64,000 nt of DNA from Actinomadura craniellae (GCF_003289645.1 NZ_QLYX01000006.1:186001-250000), one strand, 5' to 3'; positions 34,956-43,911 are shown, counted from the first letter of the stretch. Notes: a model not told the origin generated them from the sequence alone. Numbers and translations are program-made.

Positions 34956-36176
34956 TCAGCTCAGCCGCTCGATCACCATCGCCATGCCCTGGCCGCCGCC
35001 CACGCACATGGTCTCCAGACCGAACTGCTTGTCGTGGAACTGGAGGCTGTTGATCAGGGTGGTGGCGATGCGCGCCCCGGTCATGCCGAACGGGTGGCCG
35101 ACCGCGATGGCGCCGCCGTTGACGTTGAGCTTGTCGATGTCGATGCCCAGGTCCTCGGCCGCGGGCAGCACCTGCGCGGCGAACGCCTCGTTGATCTCGG
35201 CCAGGTCGATGTCGGCGATGCTCATCCCGGCCTTGGCCAGCGCCTTGCGGGACGCCTCGACCGGGCCCAGGCCCATGATCTCCGGCGACAGCCCGGACAC
35301 GCCGGTGGAGACGATCCGGGCGAGCGGGGTGATGCCCAGCTCGGCGGCCTTGGTGTCACTCATGATCACCAGGGCGGCGGCGCCGTCGTTCAGCGGGCAG
35401 CAGTTGCCCGCGGTCACCGTGCCATCGGGCCGGAACGACGGCTTGAGGCCGGCCACCTTCTCCAGGGTGGTGCCGGGCCGGGGGCCGTCGTCCTTGGCGT
35501 GCATGGTGCCGTCGGGCAGCCGCACCGGGGTGATGTCGCGCTCCCAGAAGCCGTTGGCCAGCGCCTTCTCGGCGAGGTTCTGCGAGCGGACCCCGAACTC
35601 GTCCTGCGCCTGCCGGGTGATGCCGCGCAGCCCGGCCACGTTCTCGGCGGTCTGGCCCATCGCGATGTAGACGTCGGGCAGCGTGCCGTCCTCGCGGGGG
35701 TTGCGCCAGACGCCGGCGCCGCCCTCACCGCCCTTGGCGCTGCGCGTCTCGGCCTCGGCGAACAGCGGGTTCTGCGTGTTGGGCATGCCGTCGCTGCTGC
35801 CGAACGCGAAGCGGCTGACCATCTCCACACCGGCCGAAATGATCACATCGGCCTCACCGGCCTTGATCGCATGCATGGCCATCCGGGTGGTCTGCAGCGA
35901 CGACGAGCAGTACCGGGTGACCGTCGCGCCCGGCACGTGGTCCCAGCCCAGCAGGACGGAGACGACCCGGGCCATGTTGTAGCCCTGCTCGCCGCCGGGC
36001 AGGCCGCAGCCGAGCAACAGGTCGTCGATGTCCTTGGAGTCGAGCTGCGGAACCTTGGCCATTGCGGCCGTGACCATTTGGGCGGTGATGTCGTCGGAGC
36101 GCAGGTCCTTCAGCGACCCCTTGAACGCGCGTCCGATCGGTGAACGAGCGGTCGCGACGATGACTGCCTCGGGCAT
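34956..36176 (-). CDS. Acetyl-CoA C-acyltransferase (thiolase)
   Basis: The 406-residue enzyme joins or cleaves acyl-CoA and acetyl-CoA. The nucleophile Cys is in VTRYCSSSLQTTRMA, the second catalytic His in VNGGAIAVGHPFGMTGAR, and the acid Cys in ETMCVGGGQGMAMVIE. The start MPEAVIVATARSPIGRA is the standard thiolase beginning. The family is either degradative (FadA) or biosynthetic; the 406-residue length and the TRYCSSSLQT form suggest the degradative type. It has its own promoter region with two exact GGTTACTC repeats upstream and a T-run terminator downstream, so it is monocistronic. Confidence 0.93.
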   Translation of the reverse strand: MPEAVIVATARSPIGRAFKGSLKDLRSDDITAQMVTAAMAKVPQLDSKDIDDLLLGCGLPGGEQGYNMARVVSVLLGWDHVPGATVTRYCSSSLQTTRMAMHAIKAGEADVIISAGVEMVSRFAFGSSDGMPNTQNPLFAEAETRSAKGGEGGAGVWRNPREDGTLPDVYIAMGQTAENVAGLRGITRQAQDEFGVRSQNLAEKALANGFWERDITPVRLPDGTMHAKDDGPRPGTTLEKVAGLKPSFRPDGTVTAGNCCPLNDGAAALVIMSDTKAAELGITPLARIVSTGVSGLSPEIMGLGPVEASRKALAKAGMSIADIDLAEINEAFAAQVLPAAEDLGIDIDKLNVNGGAIAVGHPFGMTGARIATTLINSLQFHDKQFGLETMCVGGGQGMAMVIERLS

Positions 36177-36204
36177 TTCAGCTCTCCCTCATGCTTGGCA
36201 CCGG

Positions 36205-36223
36205 GGTTACTCGCCGGTTACTC
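36205..36223. promoter_or_regulatory. Direct repeat GGTTACTC x2, 11 bases apart, upstream of thiolase
   Basis: GGTTACTC occurs at 36205-36212 and 36216-36223, one helical turn apart, 29-47 bases before the thiolase ATG (read as GAGTAACC on the gene strand). This is a likely regulator binding pair. A perfect 12-base palindrome GCCCCCGGGGGC lies further upstream at 36239-36250. Confidence 0.45.
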
Positions 36224-36331
36224 CGCAACTTAACCGCTGCCCCCGGGGGCGTACATGCCGGGGGTGCCCATTTATCGGACGGACCGAGATAGGCGATCGC
36301 TTTTTGTGTCAGCGCACAGGAAGAGGGCCGT

Positions 36332-37717
36332 TCAGTTGCCGTGCGTCCCAGGGAGGTCGCCCGTTCCGTCCGTCACGGTGTGCAGTGCCCCGCCCTCGTC
36401 CCGCCACACGCGCCGGCCGCCGGCCGCGCCGGTGAACCAGGCGGGCGGCGGGCCCGGGGCGGTCACGCGGCGCCCGGTGCCCAGGTCGTACGCGCACAGC
36501 GGGATGGGCGGGAAGAACCCGCGCTGCCCCCGGATCGGCAGTTCCGCGGCCTCGACCGTGCAGAAGGACCACACCCGCAGGCCCCGGGCGGGGACCGGGG
36601 TGGCGCCGGCCGCACCGTAGGCGGTACCCGGCGCCTCCCGGACGAGGAAGCCCAGCCTGGACGGGTCGTCCGGCAGGGCCAGCCACCAGGCGCCGGACGG
36701 CGCCCGGTCGGCCGGGACACGGCCGAGGACCCGCCCGGTCCGGGGATCGAGCCGGACGAAGCCGCCGTACCCGCCGTCCGCCGCGACCTCCCGGCCGATC
36801 GGCGCGACCGAGACGGCGGCGCCGGGGTGGGCGCGCAGCAGCCGGGGGCGGGCCCACAGCGGCCTGCCGTCGAGGACGCGCACCGCGAAGAACCCGAAGG
36901 GCGGCGCGGGCCTGCCCGGGCGCTCCCAGACCGGGGCGACATGGCCGACCAGGACCGGGGACCCGCCGCCCTGCCCGGGCAGCGCGCCGAACGTCCAGCC
37001 GTCGGACGCCCGGACACCCCGGCCGACCGCCCGCTCCACCGGGAAGGACCACAGCCGCCGCCCGGTGGCGAGGTCGCGGCCCTCCAGCACGGGGCGCCCG
37101 CCCGGCCGGAAGAGCACGGCGCGGCGGCCCTCGGCCCATGGCATCTCCGCCACGCCCCGGGCCCACCACACCGCCCGCCCGGTGGCCGGGTCGAGGACGA
37201 CGAACCGGGCGTCGGGCCGCGCCGTGGACTCGGCCGCGCAGACGTACCCGCCGCACCGGGTGGGACCGTGGGTGGAGCCGACCGGCCGGGCCCAGCGCTG
37301 CGTGCCGTCGCGGGCGTCGCGGGCGACCAGGGCGGCCGGCCACCGGGCGGACCGCCGCGGCTCCACCGCGACCACGACCGCCCGGCCGGCCGGGCCGGCC
37401 ACCGCGGGCGGCTGGACGCCCATCGCGGCCGGGCGGCCGGCCAGGGCGGCGGGCCTGGCCCACAGCCGCCGGCCGGTGGCCGGGTCGAAGACGGCCGTCT
37501 CCAGCGTGCCGTCCGCGCGCAGCCCCGTCACCGCGGTGACACCGCCGCCGACCGCCGGGCGGCTCACCGCGTTCACCTCGGTGTCGGTCCAGCTGCCGGT
37601 GCCCGCCACGGCGACGCCCCGCCGGGACCAGGTGCAGCCGCCCGCCGGCAGCACGCAGCTCGCCAGAAGTATTGATAGGGATGCGGAGAGTAGTCGATCG
37701 TGGGCGCAGGAGGGCAT
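36332..37717 (-). CDS. Secreted PQQ-type beta-propeller lipoprotein
   Basis: The 461-residue protein has a lipoprotein signal ending LPAGGC. The mature part consists of repeated propeller blades with the PQQ-repeat signature DPATGRxLWARP: DPATGRRLWARP, DARDGTQRWARP, DPATGRAVWWARG, DLATGRRLWSFP, DPRTGRVLGRVP, and YDLGTGRRV. No cofactor-binding or catalytic residues of true PQQ dehydrogenases are evident, so it is likely a binding or scaffold protein like BamB. ATG at 37717 with GGAAGG upstream is chosen, because a much longer open frame running through the SGNH gene in another frame is not real. It is transcribed with the SGNH hydrolase gene, 38 bases upstream. Confidence 0.78.
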   Translation of the reverse strand: MPSCAHDRLLSASLSILLASCVLPAGGCTWSRRGVAVAGTGSWTDTEVNAVSRPAVGGGVTAVTGLRADGTLETAVFDPATGRRLWARPAALAGRPAAMGVQPPAVAGPAGRAVVVAVEPRRSARWPAALVARDARDGTQRWARPVGSTHGPTRCGGYVCAAESTARPDARFVVLDPATGRAVWWARGVAEMPWAEGRRAVLFRPGGRPVLEGRDLATGRRLWSFPVERAVGRGVRASDGWTFGALPGQGGGSPVLVGHVAPVWERPGRPAPPFGFFAVRVLDGRPLWARPRLLRAHPGAAVSVAPIGREVAADGGYGGFVRLDPRTGRVLGRVPADRAPSGAWWLALPDDPSRLGFLVREAPGTAYGAAGATPVPARGLRVWSFCTVEAAELPIRGQRGFFPPIPLCAYDLGTGRRVTAPGPPPAWFTGAAGGRRVWRDEGGALHTVTDGTGDLPGTHGN

Positions 37718-37755
37718 GGGAGGCCTTCCGGAGGGAGGTTCTCGCGGGCGGGGTT

Positions 37756-38787
37756 CTAGATCGCGTCGGGCGCGACCTCGGGGACCTCGCGGCGCCGCAG
37801 CAGCATGGCCCACCGGCCGCGGGGGCCGCGCTCGCGGCCCGCGACCCGGGTGCCGGCCACCTCGGTGCCGGGCTCCTCGGCGGCCTCCGCCGCCGCGAGG
37901 TAGACGGGCAGGACACCTTCGCCGCGCCGGGGCTCGGGCACTTCCTCGTGGTCGGGCTCCAGGCTCAGCGCGGCAGCCATCGACGGTAGCATCGCGGCCG
38001 CCGCCGCGGCGTAGCCTCGCGCTGACGGATGGTAACGATCGGCGCTGAACATCTCCAGTGGCGCGGCGGCGAACTCCCGGCCCAGCAGGTCGCCCAGCGA
38101 GACCGTCCGGCCGCCCTGCTCGACCACCGCGATGGTCTGGGCGGCGGCGAGTTGGCGGCTGGCCCGCTGCGCGATCCAGCGCAGCGGCTGCATCAGCGGC
38201 TCGACCGAGCCCAGGTCGGGGCAGGTGCCGACGATCACCTCGCAGCCGACGGCGCTCAGCCCCGCGACGATTCCGGCCAGGTGCCGGACCGACTGGGCCG
38301 CGGGGATCCGGGCGGTCACGTCGTTCGCGCCGATCATGATCACCGCGATGTCCGGTTCCACGGCCAGCGCGTCCGGCAACTGCTCGGCCAGCGCCTCGGT
38401 GCGCGAACCCGACACGGCCACGTTCGTCAGCCGGACCGGACGGCCCGCGATGGCCGAGAGGCCCGCGGCGAGCAGCGCCCCCGGGGTCTCGTCGGGTTCG
38501 AACACGCCCAGTCCGGCGGCGGTGGAGTCGCCCAGCATGACGAAGGAGAGGGGCTGGCCGGGCAGCCCGGCGCCGAACAGGCCGTCGGCGACCGGCGGGT
38601 CCCCGGACGGGGTGGCCTGGATGATCCTGCGGGCCAACCTGGCCTCCAGCACGATGAGCCCGAAGGTCAGCCCGCCCAGCGCGGTGATCCCGCCACCGCC
38701 GTAGGCGGCCGCCGTCGCGATGCGTCGGGCGGTCAAGGCTCGGATGATCTCGGCTCTGTTCGCGGCCAAACCGGTTCTTACCTCCAT
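37756..38787 (-). CDS. SGNH/GDSL-type esterase or lipase with N-terminal membrane helix
   Basis: The 343-residue protein has a hydrophobic helix (residues about 25-48) and then an SGNH hydrolase: block I VMLGDSTAAGLGV with the Ser nucleophile, block II Gly in NVAVSGSRTE, block III IGANDVT with Asn, and block V DRYHPSARGY with the Asp-x-x-His pair. It hydrolyses esters; the substrate is unknown. The helix suggests a membrane-anchored outer enzyme. The last 65 residues are charged and variable. Its gene precedes the PQQ-propeller lipoprotein gene by 38 bases on the same strand, suggesting a shared outer-surface role. Confidence 0.87.
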   Translation of the reverse strand: MEVRTGLAANRAEIIRALTARRIATAAAYGGGGITALGGLTFGLIVLEARLARRIIQATPSGDPPVADGLFGAGLPGQPLSFVMLGDSTAAGLGVFEPDETPGALLAAGLSAIAGRPVRLTNVAVSGSRTEALAEQLPDALAVEPDIAVIMIGANDVTARIPAAQSVRHLAGIVAGLSAVGCEVIVGTCPDLGSVEPLMQPLRWIAQRASRQLAAAQTIAVVEQGGRTVSLGDLLGREFAAAPLEMFSADRYHPSARGYAAAAAAMLPSMAAALSLEPDHEEVPEPRRGEGVLPVYLAAAEAAEEPGTEVAGTRVAGRERGPRGRWAMLLRRREVPEVAPDAI

Positions 38788-38862
38788 CGACGCGACGCTT
38801 CTGCTGGCCAGTATCGGCTACCTTCAGGAACTGGAATGTATCCGAGTGCATGTGTGGTACAG

Positions 38863-38888
38863 CCGCGTTACGTGGGTGTGAAACGCGG
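38863..38888. promoter_or_regulatory. Inverted repeat CCGCGTT-N12-AACGCGG before cystathionine beta-synthase
   Basis: Perfect 7-base arms flank a 12-base spacer ending 32 bases before the GTG at 38921. It could be an operator or a leader hairpin in the divergent SGNH/CBS promoter. Confidence 0.35.
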
Positions 38889-38920
38889 ATGCAACATGGC
38901 GGACCGACAAGGATGTCACC

Positions 38921-40297
38921 GTGCAAGTACACGATTCGCTCGTCGAATTGATGGGGAACACCCCGCTCGTCCGGCTGCGGAAGGTCACCGCGGGAGCGCG
39001 GGCCCAGGTGCTGGCCAAGGTCGAGTACTTCAACCCCGGCGGGTCGGTGAAGGACCGCATCGCGGTCCGCATGATCGACGCCGCCGAAGCCTCGGGGGCG
39101 CTCCGGCCAGGCGGAACGATCGTCGAGCCGACCTCCGGCAACACCGGGGTGGGGCTGGCCATCGTGGCCCAGGAGCGGGGCTACCGCTGCGTGTTCGTCT
39201 GCCCGGACAAGGTCGCCCGGGACAAGATCGACGTGCTGCGCGCGTACGGCGCCGAGGTGGTGGTCTGCCCGACCGCGGTCGCCCCCGACCACCCCGACTC
39301 CTACTACTCGGTCTCCGACCGGCTCGCCGCGGAGATCCCCGACGCCTGGAAGCCCGACCAGTACGCCAACCCGGAGAACCCCCGCTCGCACTACGAGAGC
39401 ACCGGCCCGGAGATCTGGGCGCAGACCGAGGGTCAGGTCACGCACTTCGTCGCGGGCATCGGCACGGGCGGGACGATCAGCGGCGCGGGCCGCTACCTCA
39501 AGGAGGTCTCCGGCGGCCGGGTCCAGGTGATCGGCGCGGACCCGGAGGGCTCGGTCTACTCCGGCGGCACCGGACGGCCCTACCTGGTCGAGGGCGTCGG
39601 CGAGGACATCTGGCCGGACACCTATGACCGGGACATCTGCGACCGGGTCCTGGCGGTGAGCGACCGCGACTCGTTCGTGATGACCCGGCGGCTGGCCCGG
39701 GAGGAGGCCCTGCTGGTCGGCGGCTCGTGCGGGATGGCAGTGGTCGCCGCGCTGCGGGTCGCCGCCGAGGCCGGTCCGGACGCGGTGGTCGTCGTGCTGC
39801 TGCCGGACGGCGGCCGCGGGTACCTCTCGAAGATCTTCAACGACGAGTGGATGACGGATTACGGCTTTTTGCGTGGTTCCTCCGGTGAGGCGGTGGTCGG
39901 CGACGTGCTCGCGCGCAAGGCCCCCGCGCTGCCCGAGTTCGTCCACGTCCACCCGCACGAGAGCGTCGAGACGGCGATCTCGATCATGCGGGAGTACGGC
40001 GTCTCGCAGCTTCCGGTGATGAAGGAGGAGCCGCCGGTGATGGCGGCCGAGGTGGTCGGCTCGATCGTCGAGCGGGACCTGCTGGCGGGCCTGGTCCAGC
40101 AGCGCGTCGCTCTGCACGACCCGCTGGCCGGGCAGATGTCCGCCCCGCTGCCGATGGTCGGCTCGGGCGAGCCGGTGAGCAAGGTGGTGGAGGTGCTGGA
40201 GAAGGCCGGCGCCGCCGTCGTCCTGATCGACGGCAAGCCCGCGGGCCTGATCACCCGCCAGGACCTGCTCGCCTTCCTGGCCGCCGGCGGCACCTGA
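38921..40297 (+). CDS. cbs: Cystathionine beta-synthase
   Basis: The 458-residue PLP enzyme condenses serine and homocysteine to cystathionine, the first step of reverse transsulfuration. The N-terminal fold-type-II domain shows PLP lysine FNPGGSVKDRIAVRM, the loop TSGNTGVGLA and GIGTGGTISGAGRYL. The C-terminal 120 residues contain two CBS domains (VHVHPHESVETAISIMREYGVSQLPV and MSAPLPMVGSGEPVSKVVEVLEKAGAAVVLI), used for allosteric control by adenosyl ligands. No heme-binding N-terminal extension is present, as in other bacterial enzymes. GTG start with AAGGAT before it. With the nearby gamma-synthase/lyase-type gene it likely forms the methionine-to-cysteine route. Confidence 0.93.
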   Translation: MQVHDSLVELMGNTPLVRLRKVTAGARAQVLAKVEYFNPGGSVKDRIAVRMIDAAEASGALRPGGTIVEPTSGNTGVGLAIVAQERGYRCVFVCPDKVARDKIDVLRAYGAEVVVCPTAVAPDHPDSYYSVSDRLAAEIPDAWKPDQYANPENPRSHYESTGPEIWAQTEGQVTHFVAGIGTGGTISGAGRYLKEVSGGRVQVIGADPEGSVYSGGTGRPYLVEGVGEDIWPDTYDRDICDRVLAVSDRDSFVMTRRLAREEALLVGGSCGMAVVAALRVAAEAGPDAVVVVLLPDGGRGYLSKIFNDEWMTDYGFLRGSSGEAVVGDVLARKAPALPEFVHVHPHESVETAISIMREYGVSQLPVMKEEPPVMAAEVVGSIVERDLLAGLVQQRVALHDPLAGQMSAPLPMVGSGEPVSKVVEVLEKAGAAVVLIDGKPAGLITRQDLLAFLAAGGT

Positions 40298-40305
40298 AAC
40301 GCGAA

Positions 40306-40334
40306 GGCCCCTCCCGCGAGGTGCGGGAGGGGCC
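40306..40334. terminator. Terminator hairpin between convergent cbs and MMPL genes
   Basis: A perfect 12-bp GC stem (40306-40317 / 40323-40334) with a 5-base loop sits in the 50-base convergent gap. Confidence 0.8.
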
Positions 40335-40347
40335 GTGATCGCGTCGC

Positions 40348-42516
40348 TCAGTGGGTGGCGTGTTCCAGTTTCCGGTCGGGGTCGGCGGGCGGGGCGGCGG
40401 GCTTGTCGGCGTGCCCCGGCCACCAGGCCTTGTGGCCCAGCAGGGCGGTGATGGCGGGCACCAGGAAGATCGCCATCACGAAGGCCGAGAGCGCGATGCC
40501 CAGCGCGACGGAGAAGCCCATTTGCTGCAGCATCGAGACCTTGGCCAGCAGCATCACCGAGAAGGTGCCGGCCAGGATCAGCCCGGCCGCGGCGACGGTC
40601 GGGCCGCCGTGCTCCACCGCCAGTGCGGCGGCCTTGCGGGGCTCGTGCCCTTCCCGGGCCTCCTCGCGCAGCCGTGCGGTCATCAGGATGTTGTAGTCGG
40701 TGCCGATGGCCAGCACGAACAGGTACAACATGATCGGCAGGTGGAAGATCTCCCCGGGCTGGCCCAGCAGGCCCTGGAAGACGTACACCGCGGAACCCAG
40801 GGTCGCGGCGAAGCCCAGGAGCACCGCCGGCACCAGGTACAGCGGGGCGACCACGGACCGCAGCAACAGCAGCAGGATCAGCGCGATCAGCACCCCGGCG
40901 ACCGGCAGGATGACCGACAGGTCGCGGTTCACCACCTTGTTGATGTCACCGTAGATCGCGGTCTCGCCGCCCACCAGCAGCTTGGTGCCGGCCGGCGTGA
41001 TCTTGTGCGTCGCGGGCCGCAGTTCGTCCTTGACCAGGTTGATCGCGTCGTTGTCCACCGGGTTGCCGGCCAGCAGCAGGTCGACGCGGGCCACCGTGCC
41101 GTCCTTGCTGAGTTCCGGTTGTGGCGCGACCCCGCCGACGCCCGGCAGGGACCTGGCGGCCTGCTGGAAGGGGGCGAGCCGCTCCTTGGTCAGCGGCTGC
41201 CCGTCGGTGGACTGGAGCATCACCTGGACCGGCGTGGTCTGCCCGGCCGGGAAGCCCTTCTCCATGTCCTTGATGGCCTGGGCCGACTCGGTGTCCTGCG
41301 GGAAGCTGGACTGGAAGTCGTAGTCGGCCTTGAAGTTGACCGCGCCGACGGCCAGGATCACCAGCAGGACGCCGGAGACGAGGGCGACCAGGGCCGGCTT
41401 GCCGCCGACCAGCCGGCCCAGCCGGGCCGAGGTCGTCGCCGTCGGCTGGTCCTTCCACTTCTTGGAGGGCCAGAAGATCGCGCGGCCCAGCAGGGAGATG
41501 ACGGCCGGGAAGAGGGTCAGGGACGTGATGCCCATGACCACCACGGAGATGGCCAGTGACGGGCCCCAGGCGGCGAAGATCCCGAACGAGGCCAGCATCA
41601 GCACCAGGAAGGTCACCGCGATCGCGGCCGCCGCCGAGGTGATGACCTCGCCGACCCGCTCCACCGCGACCATCATGGCCGTCTTCGCGTCGTCGCCGGC
41701 GCGCAGCCGCTCCCGGTACCGGAACAGCAGGAACAGGTAGTAGTCGGCGCCGACGCCGAACAGCACGATGGTGATGATGATCGCCATGCTGTCGTCGCCG
41801 GAGAAGTCCAGCAGCTTGGACGCCGCGCCGATCAGTTTCATCGAGACCATCTCGGTCGCGAAGATCAGGATGATCGGCAGCACCGCGGCCAGCGGTGCCC
41901 GGAAGATCAGCAGGATCAACCCGATGATCAGAACGAACGTGGCGATCGAGATGATCGCGAAGGACTGGGTGAAGGAGTCCTCGTTGTCGACGAAGGAGGC
42001 CACCTGGCCGCCGACCTTGGCCTCCAGCCCGCCGCCCAGATCCTTGGGCAACTGCTCGCGGATGTCCTTGATGGCCTGGCTCTGTTTCTGCTGGCCCTCG
42101 GCGCCGCTCACCATCTCCATCGGGACGGTGATCAGCTGGACGGCCTGGTTGGGCGCCACCGCCTGCGGGCCGGTCAGGAAGCCCTGGACGGTCGGGTACT
42201 TCCGCGCCGTGAGGCTCTGGGCGGCCTGCGTGATCTTGGTGGTGTCGGCCGGAGTGATCTTGCCGCCGTCGGTCCGCTGCACCACGATGAGCGAGGAGAG
42301 GCCCGACTGATCGGGGAAGGCCTTCTGTGCCAGCTCCGCGGCCTGCACGGACTCATATGAAGTGGGGAGGAAGTCGCCCTGGTCGGACTTGGTCTCAAGG
42401 TCAGGTGACAACGCGATGATGGCGATCGCCGCGACCAACCAGGCCACGATCGTCCACCAGGGGTGTCTTACGACGACCCGCGCCAGCCGTGCGAACACAA
42501 TGCCTACTTTCGACAA
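40348..42516 (-). CDS. MMPL-family RND exporter
   Basis: The 722-residue membrane protein has about twelve helices with two large outer loops. Both halves carry the proton-relay Asp-Tyr pairs of the MmpL group, GVGADYYLFLLFRYRE in the first half and AIGTDYNILMTARLRE in the second. The TTG at 42516 is the longest start; a GTG at 42498 is possible. This family exports lipids, lipoglycans or siderophores in actinomycetes, and also metabolites; no specific cargo is indicated here. It lies divergent from a metB-like gene, between transsulfuration genes, which may be chance. Confidence 0.87.
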   Translation of the reverse strand: MSKVGIVFARLARVVVRHPWWTIVAWLVAAIAIIALSPDLETKSDQGDFLPTSYESVQAAELAQKAFPDQSGLSSLIVVQRTDGGKITPADTTKITQAAQSLTARKYPTVQGFLTGPQAVAPNQAVQLITVPMEMVSGAEGQQKQSQAIKDIREQLPKDLGGGLEAKVGGQVASFVDNEDSFTQSFAIISIATFVLIIGLILLIFRAPLAAVLPIILIFATEMVSMKLIGAASKLLDFSGDDSMAIIITIVLFGVGADYYLFLLFRYRERLRAGDDAKTAMMVAVERVGEVITSAAAAIAVTFLVLMLASFGIFAAWGPSLAISVVVMGITSLTLFPAVISLLGRAIFWPSKKWKDQPTATTSARLGRLVGGKPALVALVSGVLLVILAVGAVNFKADYDFQSSFPQDTESAQAIKDMEKGFPAGQTTPVQVMLQSTDGQPLTKERLAPFQQAARSLPGVGGVAPQPELSKDGTVARVDLLLAGNPVDNDAINLVKDELRPATHKITPAGTKLLVGGETAIYGDINKVVNRDLSVILPVAGVLIALILLLLLRSVVAPLYLVPAVLLGFAATLGSAVYVFQGLLGQPGEIFHLPIMLYLFVLAIGTDYNILMTARLREEAREGHEPRKAAALAVEHGGPTVAAAGLILAGTFSVMLLAKVSMLQQMGFSVALGIALSAFVMAIFLVPAITALLGHKAWWPGHADKPAAPPADPDRKLEHATH

Positions 42517-42593
42517 TGGGGGATTTACCAGCAGAACGGTATGCGCCTTCTGTCCCGATGTAGTCGGCCCAGGCGGGGAAATCGGTCCTGATA

Positions 42594-42627
42594 CCTCCGG
42601 GGGAGGGCATCCTCCTCCGGGAGGGCA
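42594..42627. repeat. Direct repeat CCTCCGG(GG)GAGGGCA in the MMPL/metB divergent region
   Basis: CCTCCGGGGGAGGGCA (42594-42609) and CCTCCGGGAGGGCA (42614-42627) start 20 bases apart, and each is itself near-palindromic (CCTCC...GGAGG). They end 5 bases before the -10 box of the metB-type gene, so bound protein would block that promoter. Confidence 0.45.
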
Positions 42628-42631
42628 CGGT

Positions 42632-42637
42632 TAGCCT
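42632..42637 (+). promoter_or_regulatory. -10 box TAGCCT of a likely leaderless promoter
   Basis: TAGCCT is followed by 7 bases and then the ATG at 42645; no ribosome site is present. The layout suggests that transcription starts at or beside the start codon. Confidence 0.5.
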
Positions 42638-42644
42638 CGTCTGC

Positions 42645-43796
42645 ATGGATACGGAAGCGCAACCCGGTTTCTCCACACTCGCGATCCACGCTGGTCAGGA
42701 GCCGGACCCGGCGACGGGGGCGGTCGTCCCGCCCATCTACCAGGTCTCCACCTTCAAGCAGGACGGGGTGGGCGGGCTGCGCGGCGGCTACGAGTACAGC
42801 CGCTCGGCCAACCCCACCCGGACCGCGCTGGAGGAGTGCCTGGCCGCCCTGGAGGGGGGTGCGCGGGGGCTGGCCTTTGCGTCCGGCCTGGCCGCCGAGG
42901 ACACCCTGTTGCGCGCCGTCTGCCGGCCCGGCGACCACGTGATCGTCCCGAACGACGCCTACGGCGGGACCTACCGGCTGTTCGCCAAGGTGCTGCAACC
43001 GTGGGGGCTGGCCTTCGACCCGGTGCCGCTGGCGGACATCGCGGCGGTACGGGCCGCCGTACGGCCGGACACCCGGGCCATCTGGGTCGAGACGCCGACC
43101 AACCCGCTGCTCGGCATCGCCGACCTCGCCGCGCTGGCCGCGGTGGCGCGGGACGCCGGCGCGCTGCTGATCGTCGACAACACCTTCGCCTCGCCCTACC
43201 TGCAGCGCCCGCTGGCGCTCGGCGCGGACGTGGTGGTGCACTCCACCACCAAGTACCTGGGCGGGCACTCCGACGTGGTGGGCGGCGCGCTGGTCGCCGC
43301 GGACCCCGAGCTGGGCGAGCGGCTGGCCTTCCACCAGAACTCCATGGGCGCGGTGGCCGGGCCGTTCGACAGCTGGCTGACCCTGCGCGGCATCAGGACC
43401 CTGGGCGTCCGGATGGACCGGCACTCGGCCAACGCCGCCGCGGTCGTGGACCTGCTGGAACGCCACCCCCGGGTGGTCCGGGTGCTCTACCCCGGCCTGC
43501 CCGACCACCCCGGGCACGAGGTGGCGGCCAAGCAGATGAGCGGTTTCGGGGGGATGGTGTCGTTCCGGATGGGGTCGGAGGAGGAGGCCGTCCGGGTCTG
43601 CGAGCGCACCTCGGTGTTCACCCTCGGGGAGTCGCTGGGCGGCGTCGAGTCGCTGATCGAGCACCCCGGGCGGATGACCCACGCCTCGGCGGCGGGCTCC
43701 CCGCTGGAGGTGCCCGGTGACCTCGTCCGGCTGTCGGTCGGCATCGAGGACGCCGTGGATCTGGTCCGTGACCTGGAACAAGCCCTTTCGTTGTGA
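42645..43796 (+). CDS. metB: Cystathionine gamma-synthase / gamma-lyase-type PLP enzyme
   Basis: The 383-residue enzyme belongs to the Cys/Met metabolism PLP family. Features include TLAIHAGQEPDPATGAVVPPIYQVSTF at the start, SRSANPTRTALEECLAALEGG, the cofactor loop FASGLAAEDTLL, and the PLP lysine HSTTKYLGGHSDVVGGAL. It either makes cystathionine from an activated homoserine and cysteine or cleaves cystathionine to cysteine; sequence alone does not separate these. Together with the nearby cbs it may complete reverse transsulfuration. The start seems leaderless. It is preceded by the repeated operator-like element at 42594-42627. Confidence 0.88.
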   Translation: MDTEAQPGFSTLAIHAGQEPDPATGAVVPPIYQVSTFKQDGVGGLRGGYEYSRSANPTRTALEECLAALEGGARGLAFASGLAAEDTLLRAVCRPGDHVIVPNDAYGGTYRLFAKVLQPWGLAFDPVPLADIAAVRAAVRPDTRAIWVETPTNPLLGIADLAALAAVARDAGALLIVDNTFASPYLQRPLALGADVVVHSTTKYLGGHSDVVGGALVAADPELGERLAFHQNSMGAVAGPFDSWLTLRGIRTLGVRMDRHSANAAAVVDLLERHPRVVRVLYPGLPDHPGHEVAAKQMSGFGGMVSFRMGSEEEAVRVCERTSVFTLGESLGGVESLIEHPGRMTHASAAGSPLEVPGDLVRLSVGIEDAVDLVRDLEQALSL

Positions 43797-43911
43797 CATA
43801 TGTCGCAACGTGGTTCGACCTGGGAGGACGGGGAAGTAGTGGGGGTTTTGATCTCAGTTCATGATCCAGGCTCTATCATTGCGCCAAAATAGTCCCAGGG
43901 AAGGGGCACGG

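Noticed and set aside
36239-36250. Perfect palindrome GCCCCCGGGGGC as an operator
   Set aside because: Short GC-only palindromes are common by chance in such DNA; no second copy or promoter element supports it.
36332-40423. 1363-codon open frame on the minus strand
   Set aside because: Only its last 461 codons are a plausible protein (PQQ-type propeller); the upstream part overlaps the SGNH gene in another frame and runs antisense to cbs.
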